Below, piece after piece: positions 1 to 6,412 of a stretch of DNA of 9,351 nucleotides; position 1 is the stretch's first letter, and each line of letters begins with the position of its first letter. The stretch spans positions 1-9,351 of the forward strand of contig JAODGL010000057.1 in the NCBI GenBank assembly GCA_025464585.1, written 5' to 3'. The DNA comes from Methanosarcinales archaeon. Lineage in GTDB: Archaea; Halobacteriota; Syntropharchaeia; Alkanophagales; Methanospirareceae. The translations under genes were made by a program, and so were the position numbers. A model generated the notes under the pieces. The model saw only the letters and a program-made list of their open reading frames with translations, was not told the origin of the DNA and ran no database searches.

Positions 1-10
1 CTACTCTACC

Positions 11-40
11 ACGGGCAGAGCCCGTGATGGGCAGAGCCCA
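11..40. repeat. Tandem pair of GGGCAGAGCCC hairpins
   Basis: Positions 11-25 read ACGGGCAGAGCCCGT, a perfect 6-bp inverted repeat around AGA. Positions 28-40 read TGGGCAGAGCCCA, a 5-bp inverted repeat around the same AGA. The shared 11-bp core GGGCAGAGCCC therefore occurs twice with a 16-bp period (13-23 and 29-39). The pair lies about 30 bp past the stop codon of the minus-strand TadC-like gene. It could be transcribed as two stem-loops at the mRNA 3' end or be the edge of a dispersed palindromic repeat cut off by the window. No T-run follows, so it does not look like an ordinary intrinsic terminator. Confidence 0.6.
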
Positions 41-71
41 CGAGCGTTAATCTGTGTCTTTAATTCTCCAC

Positions 72-971
72 TCAGTCCAGGCTGCTCAGACCTACAAGAA
101 CGATAAAACCCGCAGTACTGAGCGGAATGAGTATATACACAATCGCCGCGAGTAACTCGAGGGAAGCACCACCGAGGAAGCACATTATCGAAAGCACTAA
201 CACCAGCAGTAGCGGTGCAACTACCAGTCCTACAACGTAAAACTCCGCATATAATCCCAGTGTCTCAATAAAAGATTCATACTCCAGCCTCCTTTCTTCC
301 ATATACTCCTCTGATATTTTTATGAAGTAGGAGCCCATCTCACCACCAGAGAGCGCGGTTGTTATTGCTCCTTGCAGGAACGCTCTCATCCTCGTTGAAG
401 GTGTGAGAGCCACGAGATTCTTTAACGCAGTCAGGAAATCAAATCCAAGCAATTTTACATCCCTCACCACCTGCTTCACCTCTATGCTCACCTCGCCATA
501 CGTCTCCTCTGCCTCTGATAGCTTCTTGAATATCTCGTACGGAATCACACCTATGCTCGCCATGGAAGAGATGTAACCGATGGCATACGGAAGAACACGG
601 TCTATTTTTCCTCTCCTCTCCCACGCCCTTAGTTTCGGGTATGAATAAAAGCCGAAGTAAGTGGAGAAGAAAGAGATTAAAATGCCACTCATGATAAGTG
701 CAGCGTCCATTGAACCAAATAATGACTCCTGTTTTAACACCATGCCAGATATGATTAACTTTAGCACCAGATATCCAGTTGCAACACAAACCGCAGCGAT
801 AATAGAATATAACATCGCTTTCGAGAGCCATTTCTCCAGCGGGACGTATAGCCTCGCTTTTATTAGTTCTTCTCGGAGTGACTCGAATTTTGCCCTCCTC
901 CTTCCGAAGTAATCGCCAAATATCCTGAATGCTATCCCATCTATGCTTATGTTTCCACTGCTATCTTTCAT
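72..971 (-). CDS. TadC/FlaJ-like type II/IV secretion membrane platform protein (T2SSF family)
   Basis: This 299-residue protein is the inner-membrane platform on which the cognate ATPase drives pilin or pseudopilin assembly. Four hydrophobic segments are visible at about 52-75, 88-111, 243-267 and 272-294. Between the two pairs is a cytoplasmic helical T2SSF-like domain (about 125-240) with the LPYAIGYISSMASIGVIPYE stretch at 127-146, an SxEVKxVVRDVxLLGxDFLTAL-like helix at 162-183, and SGGEMGSYF at 208-216, as in archaeal TadC/FlaJ homologues. The ATG at 971 is preceded by GGAAGG, which abuts the TAG stop of the ATPase gene; the genes are 8 bp apart, so translational coupling is likely. Many archaeal platform proteins have two T2SSF units or a second adjacent TadC gene. 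This one has a single unit, and any partner lies outside the window. The family call is firm; which machine it serves is not known. Confidence 0.85.
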   Translation of the reverse strand: MKDSSGNISIDGIAFRIFGDYFGRRRAKFESLREELIKARLYVPLEKWLSKAMLYSIIAAVCVATGYLVLKLIISGMVLKQESLFGSMDAALIMSGILISFFSTYFGFYSYPKLRAWERRGKIDRVLPYAIGYISSMASIGVIPYEIFKKLSEAEETYGEVSIEVKQVVRDVKLLGFDFLTALKNLVALTPSTRMRAFLQGAITTALSGGEMGSYFIKISEEYMEERRLEYESFIETLGLYAEFYVVGLVVAPLLLVLVLSIMCFLGGASLELLAAIVYILIPLSTAGFIVLVGLSSLD

Positions 972-981
972 TTTCCTTCCT
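972..981 (-). promoter_or_regulatory. Ribosome binding site of the TadC-like gene, overlapping the ATPase stop codon
   Basis: On the minus strand the sequence reads TAGGAAGGAAAATG: the ATPase stop codon TAG, a GGAAGG Shine-Dalgarno-like motif overlapping it, a 3-nt spacer and the ATG. The spacing is short, but the overlap supports the start at 971 and coupled translation of the two genes. Confidence 0.6.
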
Positions 982-2791
982 ATAAACTTAACCTCTTCTC
1001 TGTCCCCTCCGGATCCACATTATACTCGAATAAAACCTTATTCAAAGACTGAAAATCACTCATACCCCGCCTTTGCATTCCCTCCAGAATATGCCTCCTC
1101 CGTGTAAACTCCTCTGACAGCTCTTCCCCTGTCTTACCAAGCTTTTCCATTATCTTTTCGAACACCTTTGATTCGCCTGTGAATTCAAACTCATCTGGTC
1201 TCCATCTGAACAGTTCGTTCGTTCTTAGCGATTCTGTCTCAAAATCCACTCCTGTTATTTCTATTATCTTCGTGCATCTCCTCACCATTTTATTTCCTAT
1301 TTTTATCATCTTCTGGATTGGTATCATGTCAAGGCTGTCAAGAAGCATAAGAGGAACGTTAATAGGCTCTTTTGTCAGCCTCTTTACCACGGTCTCCGCG
1401 GATTCCGCATGTATCGTTGATATTGTGATGTGCCCGGTTGCCATCGCTTGAAAGAGCGTATGCGCTTCTTTTCCCCTTACTTCTCCCACCAGTACATATT
1501 CCGGTCGCTGTCTTAACGCAGTTCGGAGCAAATCGTACATTTCTATCCCGTACCCTCCTTCTTCCGTTTCTCTCGTGACCGACGGAATCCAATTCTCATG
1601 CATTAAATTTATCTCCCGTGTATCTTCGATCGATATGATTTTGCTCTCCGGGGGTATGAACATCGCGATCGCATTTAAAACCGTTGTCTTTCCCGATGCC
1701 GTACCTCCTGCTATAAGAATATTAGCGCCACTATCTACTGCCATCCAGAGATAAGTAATCATTTCCAGCGAGAACGTCCCGTAATTTATCAGGTCTATGG
1801 GCGTAATAGGTATTTCTTTGAACTTTCTTATCGTAAACGTCGAGCCCCTGGTTGTCACTTCCGACCCTATGCTTAACTGTAATCTATCTTTGTTAGGCAA
1901 TGCGGCATCCAGGAGTGGTTTCGCTAACGAGATGTGTCTGCCTGACCGCTGCGCCATTTTATAAATCATCGCGTTTAATTCCTCTTCATCAAATGTTATG
2001 TCCGTTTCTATCGAGCCGTAAATTCGATGATACACGAACAGAGGAATCCCCGGACCATCTGCGGATATGTCCTCTGCCATCGGGTCCCTCATAATTGGGT
2101 CAAGCTTCCCAAATCCTATTAAATCCCTCTTTACATAATACAATATCTTATTCATACTCTCCGGACTCAGGTGTTCTTCGAGAGAAAACTCCTTAATTAT
2201 TTCTCGCGCTTTTTTCTCTACAAACTCCTCTGCCTGCTTTACACCTGCGAAACGGACGTCTAACGTCTCATAAAGGCGTGTTTTTATCTCCTTCACCAGC
2301 TCCTCCTCACCTCTCGTGAGGCTCACCTCGGTAACTTTGTATATAGGCGGCGAAGTTGCAGTTATCATAATATACGCATAGGGCTCATTGACGGGATACA
2401 TCTCCAGATAATCCACACCCTTTTCCAGTTCCGGCTTCGGTAGCCCTGTTACCGGTTCCTTCACGGGCTCAGACGTTGATTCTCCCTTTAACTCCGCTAC
2501 TGCATTTCTCAGTTCTGCCTCTGCACGGTTTTTATCCGCTCTTATCCGCTCTAAAACAGCTATTGCCGCTTCTTCTTCCGCTTTTGCTCTTTTCAGGAGT
2601 TCCACGTCTTCTTTCGTCTTCGCCTTTTCTGTCTTCGCCTTCTTCTTCTTCACTATTTTCGCCTGTATCTTCTCTGCTTTTTCCATCCTTTTCACTTCTT
2701 GCAGTGCCTTCTTCAACTGCTCACGTGCTCGTGCTGCTGCTGCTCTTGTCCCTCCTCCTTCCGTGCTCTTACCTGCTTTAAAAAGCTTCAT
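980..2791 (-). CDS. Type II/IV secretion-system (archaeal GspE/TadA-type) ATPase with N-terminal coiled coil
   Basis: This 603-residue cytoplasmic hexameric-type ATPase should power assembly of a pilus-like filament or pseudopilus. Residues 1-16 are a Gly-rich lead, and about 17-103 is a Lys/Glu/Ala-rich stretch that should form a long charged coiled coil. A linker rich in Pro and Glu follows (104-124), then the archaeal secretion-ATPase N domain, starting near YPVNEPYAY at 132-140. The catalytic core has the Walker A GGTASGKTT (362-370, Lys368), an Asp-box IEDTRE (Glu389-Asp390), a Walker B region VLVGEVRG with Glu437, and a His-box GHITISTIHAES (453-464). All key residues are present, so it should be active. 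It sits 53 bp after the OB-fold gene and 8 bp before the TadC-like gene. No Shine-Dalgarno is visible before the ATG (upstream AGTTTTAAAAAA). The exact system (archaellum, adhesive pilus or other) cannot be told; FlaI is less likely given the context. Confidence 0.93.
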   Translation of the reverse strand: MKLFKAGKSTEGGGTRAAAARAREQLKKALQEVKRMEKAEKIQAKIVKKKKAKTEKAKTKEDVELLKRAKAEEEAAIAVLERIRADKNRAEAELRNAVAELKGESTSEPVKEPVTGLPKPELEKGVDYLEMYPVNEPYAYIMITATSPPIYKVTEVSLTRGEEELVKEIKTRLYETLDVRFAGVKQAEEFVEKKAREIIKEFSLEEHLSPESMNKILYYVKRDLIGFGKLDPIMRDPMAEDISADGPGIPLFVYHRIYGSIETDITFDEEELNAMIYKMAQRSGRHISLAKPLLDAALPNKDRLQLSIGSEVTTRGSTFTIRKFKEIPITPIDLINYGTFSLEMITYLWMAVDSGANILIAGGTASGKTTVLNAIAMFIPPESKIISIEDTREINLMHENWIPSVTRETEEGGYGIEMYDLLRTALRQRPEYVLVGEVRGKEAHTLFQAMATGHITISTIHAESAETVVKRLTKEPINVPLMLLDSLDMIPIQKMIKIGNKMVRRCTKIIEITGVDFETESLRTNELFRWRPDEFEFTGESKVFEKIMEKLGKTGEELSEEFTRRRHILEGMQRRGMSDFQSLNKVLFEYNVDPEGTEKRLSL

Positions 2792-2844
2792 TTTTTTAAA
2801 ACTCGTTTAAACACGTGCAATTTTTGCGCGTTTTGCGGTTAATT

Positions 2845-3753
2845 TTATTTGCCATAACGCTCGAGCATGCGCCACTCTCTTAACTTAACTGCAATGAACA
2901 CACCGGCTACCGCCGCAACGGCTATGATAATAATCACGATGAGGTATAGAGGCATGCCTGATTCTTCTACTTTTGGCGTGGGTGAAGGTGTCGGCGTTGG
3001 TGCTAAAGGAATAGGTGTCGGGCTCGGAGTAGGACTTGGAACAGGTGTCGGGCTCTGTTCCGGACCCGGTGTCGCTTCCGGCTCCGGCTCCGGCTCCTGC
3101 TTCTGTGCCTTCACCGCAAATGCGTATATCTTATTCCGGTAAAATTTACCCTCCACCACGACCTCATCGCTTATTTTTATATCTTCTATTTCTGTTTGAT
3201 AATCCACATCTACCGTCCCGGTATGGTCGTCAATCTCCAATTCGGTTTCTCCTGCCACTATTTCTATTCGCATTACATTACCTTTTATACGAACCGATTT
3301 CGCATAGTAATACTGAGGGTATTCCATGAGCTCTTTTACCGTTACGTCTTTGTATCCCTCCTCTGTATCTGCACTCACCGTATCGGCATAGATTATCCCC
3401 TTGCCCGCATATATTCCGGTCACGGAAACTCGCTGACCTTTATAGAATTTTTCCCAGACTCGCGGGTCGCTGCTCACGAATACCCTGCCTGTTCCATCAT
3501 CTATGGTTCGGACCGCGGTGTCCTTCGGCTCGAACGTCTGTATCCCCTCGTCTGTTCCGGTTGATGGCTCGATATTACTCGATAGCGCTATGATAACGCC
3601 CGAGACCGTCACTTCTTTGCCAATATCCGAATCGGATAAGGAAGAAATGCGGATTTCGTCATCGGCAGCAGTGTTAAATGGCGTGGCTAATGTAAGTATA
3701 AAAATAAAGAATGCCGTCACTATTACCGGAGCAATAACGGTTTTTGTCCTCAT
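2845..3753 (-). CDS. Secreted, C-terminally membrane-anchored protein with two OB-fold-like domains
   Basis: This 302-residue protein has no precise name. Residues 1-30 form a signal peptide: basic MRTK, a hydrophobic core at 6-23, and likely cleavage near AA-DDE. Two similar beta-rich units follow, about 34-128 and 137-217. Each has a V-x-V-x-G strand, a DD-x-TG-x-V turn (Asp85-Asp86 and Asp175-Asp176) and a later V-x-V-x-G strand (VSVTG, VVVEG), which is the pattern of OB-folds such as tRNA_anti-like domains. Residues 221-260 are a Pro-rich Glu/Thr/Ser spacer, 267-289 a single transmembrane helix, and 290-302 a basic cytoplasmic tail. The OB units should thus face outside, held off the membrane by the spacer. 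The ATG at 3753 has AGGGGAAG and AGAGGGG motifs just upstream. It is probably the first gene of the pilus ATPase/TadC operon, suggesting an accessory or surface-tether role. A CcmE-like heme chaperone was considered, but the HxxxY motif is absent. Ligand unknown. Confidence 0.75.
   Translation of the reverse strand: MRTKTVIAPVIVTAFFIFILTLATPFNTAADDEIRISSLSDSDIGKEVTVSGVIIALSSNIEPSTGTDEGIQTFEPKDTAVRTIDDGTGRVFVSSDPRVWEKFYKGQRVSVTGIYAGKGIIYADTVSADTEEGYKDVTVKELMEYPQYYYAKSVRIKGNVMRIEIVAGETELEIDDHTGTVDVDYQTEIEDIKISDEVVVEGKFYRNKIYAFAVKAQKQEPEPEPEATPGPEQSPTPVPSPTPSPTPIPLAPTPTPSPTPKVEESGMPLYLIVIIIIAVAAVAGVFIAVKLREWRMLERYGK
2974..3093 (-). repeat. Low-complexity Pro-rich spacer coding repeat
   Basis: The plus strand shows a degenerate GGxGTxGGxxTxGG-type repeat that encodes on the minus strand residues 221-260 of the OB-fold protein. 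It begins with PEPEPE and continues with PTP/PSPTP units. It acts as a stiff extracellular stalk between the OB-like domains and the membrane helix. Simple-sequence DNA of this kind is prone to length change between strains. Confidence 0.7.
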
Positions 3754-3841
3754 TTCCCCTCTTCCCCTATTTTATTATTTATATAATGTTTATATAATAC
3801 TTACTATATGTTAATAGCATAGAGTAACTATAAGTATAAAA
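3754..3841. promoter_or_regulatory. Divergent promoter region with duplicated TATA-like boxes
   Basis: This 88-bp A/T-rich spacer separates the OB-fold/pilus operon (minus) from the S-layer-like gene (plus). The box TTTATATAAT occurs twice as an 11-bp-period direct repeat at 3778-3787 and 3789-3798. Its near-symmetric core reads TTATATAAA on the other strand, so either copy could recruit TBP in either direction. Read leftward, the 3789-3797 box would start transcription near 3767, just upstream of the purine-rich Shine-Dalgarno (AGGGGAAGAGGGG, complement of 3756-3768). Read rightward, the boxes would give a short leader of roughly 20-40 nt with no Shine-Dalgarno before the ATG at 3842. Start sites are inferred from the usual 25-bp TATA spacing of archaea. 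Confidence 0.6.
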
Positions 3842-6403
3842 ATGGATAGGAATAAAATTGTATCGTGCAGTGTAGTTGCGCTAACTGCGGCGCTTATTTC
3901 TGTTTCTGTCTTGTTCGCTCCCGCGAGTGCGGGTGTTAGCCCTGATGTGGGAAGGGCTATTGGCGATGAGACAAATGGTACCGTTGCTATCATTGGTGAG
4001 ACAAATTTAACATTTGTTGATGCAAACGGGACTCTTATACCCAGTGGTAAACTAAAGGGCACCTGGGAAGATAGCAAACCTATACGGTTCCCTAATAAAG
4101 GATACGTGTTTGATTCCAGTAAAGAGGATTTAAAAGATAAATTGGTCGAAGGAGAGTATAACGTTATAGGAGATAATGGGAGAAATACGACAATAGATTT
4201 CTATTCACCTATTTTAAATATTAAAACCAAGGTATGCAGCGAGGAGTTCTCATGGGTTATAAAGGGCGATAATATAACTTTTGAAGCAGATACAAATTTA
4301 AACGAGATTAATGGAACTCTTCCAAATAATATTACTTATAAACTCATAGGCCCTGATGGTGTCCAATTGCATACGGTCGGTAATGTATCCCTTAGTAATA
4401 TTCCGGTCGATTACGGTGGTAAAAATACTACATCACCGATAAACACTACCAATCTTGAGTTTGGTACATACACGCTCAGCATAGAAACTGACCCTGCTAC
4501 AAATAATGGTCTTGATGTAGAAGGACCTTCAGTTACTTTTGAGGTGAGAAGCAAGGGTGTCACGATAGAAGCTAAACCAGAAGAACAGACCGTTACTGAG
4601 GATATAGTATTCTCCATCACTACCACACCGTACGCAAATATTACTCTTAATGTAACATGGGGTATGGAGTCGAAGGCATGGTTCAAAGAAGACGTGGGTA
4701 ACGTGAAAAAGGGAGGACACAGCGCTTCTGGAGTGGCTGATGAAAATGGCGATTTCAAAGCCGTAGCATATTTTACTGGTACAGGTGCCTTTGAAATCAC
4801 AGCAACCGAGCGCGGGTGCAGCAAGGAGAATATCACTCGTAATGCCACCACGGATAGTGCATGGGTAAAAGTTACCCCTCTTGAAGCATCTGTTGCCACT
4901 GACAAAGACATCTATCACATCGGCGAGAACGTTGAGATTACAGGCTCCGCAGAGGCTGGCGATTACGTAATGATAAAGGTTGATAATGAAGTAATCGGTA
5001 ATGAACCACTGTCAAATAGTAAATTCAGTCACACGTGGAGGACAACGGAAGAAGAAACACCGGGCTCACATAAGATTGCGATCTGGGTAAAACCTTCTTC
5101 GGACCCAGAAACAGACCCTCCCGATGCTTCTGTAACCATAGTACTTCTGCGCGGCGGGCTGTTTGCCGAGCCGAGCTCGGACTTCGTCGCACTTGGTGAC
5201 GATTTCACAATAAAAGGAACTGCTCCTGGCAGGGAAAGAGTAGATATTTTGACGATTGCACCGGAAGGTGGTAGTGGAAATGGATTTGACCCCGTAGATA
5301 TCAAAACTAAGTCAAATGGTAAATTAAAAGCTCCTGGTCTCACATACAGCACCTGTGGTCTGGATACCGATGGAACATTTGAGACAGAAAAGATCAAAGT
5401 TGGTAAGAAAGTATATGGTAAGAAAGTGGATACCGGCACGTATTTAATAGCGGTGCTCAATTATGGACGGGATAAAGTGTGGGGAAACACTTACTGTGAT
5501 GACCTATTAGCCGTAATAGGCAATAAGTATTTGTTTACCATAGATGCAAAGTTTGAAGATGAATTGAACAGAGGCATTATCTCGGAGGAATTGAAGAATA
5601 TGTTCAAAACTAAAGGTTTTTCGCTTTCTGAAAATGCCACCGTCAGGAAAGAAAAAGATAAATGGGTGATAACCGATAAAGAAAAAGAAAAGATTTATAT
5701 TATTAAAGAGGGTGGAAAACTAAACATTTACAGAGATAATTACAGCACGAACCTCGGAATCAAGACGACCGACCAGATTTTGGCGATACTAAAAGCCAGG
5801 ACGATAAATGCCGCAGGCAGTGATGACCTGCTGGGCATCGCAACAATAAAAGTAGAAGAGGGATTTGTCACGCTTGACCCCATAGAAGACGTACCGCTCG
5901 GCAAAAAAATAGAGGTCACCGGCACGACAAACCGAAAAACCGGCACGTCCTTAATCATCACCGTGGAAGGCATGTACGCGAATGCGACGAAATTAAAACC
6001 CAAATTCGCAACCGTTGAGGCAGACGACAGGAATTTCTATAATAAATTTGCCGTTTCCTTTGATACCGCAACAGCGAAAATAGGGAAGTATGAAGTGACC
6101 GCGGATGACGGCGATGGACACGTTGCCACCACCATGGTAAATATCCTGCCCGCAGAAGAGCCTTCAGTCAATGTCAGCGCCGCTACACCTTCTCCTATCA
6201 CCACGACTACGAACGAGAGTACTAATACCACGCCTGCGCTCACAAAGCCGATGATGATTCCAACGCCAGCAACAGCAACCACATCAGAGATACAGACAGC
6301 GACAGAGAAACAGCCGGGTTTTGAGATGGTCTTCTCTATCGCCGGACTGCTTGTGGCAACGTGGTTAATATTAATACTGAGACAGCGAAACAAGAAAAAA
6401 TAA
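3842..6403 (+). CDS. S-layer-like surface glycoprotein (MEMAR_RS02690/DUF3821-like) with PGF-CTERM-like tail
   Basis: This 853-residue exported protein probably forms or decorates the cell envelope. A Sec signal peptide spans about 1-30, with likely cleavage after PASA. The mature part is beta-rich and carries about 20 N-x-S/T sequons, dense in the first 335 residues, as in heavily N-glycosylated archaeal S-layer proteins. The N-terminal unit (GTVAIIGETNLTFVDANGT) resembles DUF3821. Ig-like repeats follow at about 240-345, 345-435 and 438-550 (for example VATDKDIYHIGENVEITGSA). Residues about 640-765 (DDLLGIATIKVEEGFVTLDP, then KIEVTGTTN) match what I remember of the MEMAR_RS02690 S-layer family of methanogens. 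An extra charged module lies at 562-632. A Thr/Ser/Pro-rich stalk (about 768-823) leads to PGF at 825-827, a hydrophobic helix and a basic end. The start has no Shine-Dalgarno but directly begins the signal peptide. Being the major S-layer subunit is inference; an S-layer-associated paralogue is equally possible. Confidence 0.8.
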   Translation: MDRNKIVSCSVVALTAALISVSVLFAPASAGVSPDVGRAIGDETNGTVAIIGETNLTFVDANGTLIPSGKLKGTWEDSKPIRFPNKGYVFDSSKEDLKDKLVEGEYNVIGDNGRNTTIDFYSPILNIKTKVCSEEFSWVIKGDNITFEADTNLNEINGTLPNNITYKLIGPDGVQLHTVGNVSLSNIPVDYGGKNTTSPINTTNLEFGTYTLSIETDPATNNGLDVEGPSVTFEVRSKGVTIEAKPEEQTVTEDIVFSITTTPYANITLNVTWGMESKAWFKEDVGNVKKGGHSASGVADENGDFKAVAYFTGTGAFEITATERGCSKENITRNATTDSAWVKVTPLEASVATDKDIYHIGENVEITGSAEAGDYVMIKVDNEVIGNEPLSNSKFSHTWRTTEEETPGSHKIAIWVKPSSDPETDPPDASVTIVLLRGGLFAEPSSDFVALGDDFTIKGTAPGRERVDILTIAPEGGSGNGFDPVDIKTKSNGKLKAPGLTYSTCGLDTDGTFETEKIKVGKKVYGKKVDTGTYLIAVLNYGRDKVWGNTYCDDLLAVIGNKYLFTIDAKFEDELNRGIISEELKNMFKTKGFSLSENATVRKEKDKWVITDKEKEKIYIIKEGGKLNIYRDNYSTNLGIKTTDQILAILKARTINAAGSDDLLGIATIKVEEGFVTLDPIEDVPLGKKIEVTGTTNRKTGTSLIITVEGMYANATKLKPKFATVEADDRNFYNKFAVSFDTATAKIGKYEVTADDGDGHVATTMVNILPAEEPSVNVSAATPSPITTTTNESTNTTPALTKPMMIPTPATATTSEIQTATEKQPGFEMVFSIAGLLVATWLILILRQRNKKK
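5525..5737 (+). other. Charged alpha/beta module inserted within the S-layer-like protein
   Basis: Residues 562-632 differ in composition from the surrounding Ser/Thr/Gly-rich beta domains. They are Lys/Glu-rich, with a predicted helix (FEDELNRGIISEELKNMFK), a SLSENATV strand, then short strands KWVITDKEK, KIYIIKE and KLNIY. The module falls between the end of one Ig-like unit and the TTDQILAILKA segment that normally continues the S-layer family fold, so it looks like a domain insertion. Similar ISEEL...LSENATV...KWLITD...LNIY modules are familiar to me from exported proteins of archaea and some bacteria, but no function is known to me. Confidence 0.45.
6314..6400 (+). other. PGF-CTERM-like archaeosortase sorting tail
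   Basis: The last 29 residues of the S-layer-like protein comprise the tripeptide PGF (825-827), a hydrophobic helix (about 828-846, VFSIAGLLVATWLILIL) and the basic end RQRNKKK, preceded by a Thr/Ser-rich stalk. This is the layout of PGF-CTERM signals recognised by archaeosortase A, which in haloarchaea removes the tail and links the protein to a lipid. Recognition and cleavage here are inferred from pattern only; the helix could instead remain as a plain membrane anchor. Confidence 0.6.
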
Positions 6404-6412
6404 ATCTAAATG

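Noticed and set aside
1..183. A 60-codon open frame on the minus strand at the left edge.
   Set aside because: It overlaps the end of the TadC-like gene in another frame, runs through the hairpin repeats, and its translation has no recognisable domain or composition typical of a real protein.
2476..2781. A 101-codon plus-strand open frame opposite the ATPase coiled coil.
   Set aside because: Its Leu/Ser/Pro-rich translation is the antisense image of the Lys/Glu/Ala-rich coiled-coil codons; no independent evidence of coding.
980..2791. Archaellum motor ATPase FlaI/ArlI.
   Set aside because: The core motifs are shared, but there are no archaellin or FlaG/F/H-type genes beside it and the long coiled-coil N-terminus is not typical, so only the wider secretion-ATPase family is claimed.
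2805..2817. Adjacent short palindromes GTTTAAAC and CACGTG in the 53-bp gap before the ATPase gene.
   Set aside because: Each is short enough to occur by chance in A/T-rich DNA, and they do not form a longer operator-like structure.
2845..3753. Possible CcmE-type cytochrome c maturation heme chaperone.
   Set aside because: The single-pass exported OB-fold layout is suggestive, but the heme-binding HxxxY motif is missing, the anchor is C-terminal, there are two OB units, and no ccm genes are nearby.
4411..5460. Minus-strand open frames of 129-166 codons opposite the S-layer-like gene.
   Set aside because: They are Val/Ser/Pro-rich antisense shadows with no domain, no ribosome site and a confident gene on the other strand.
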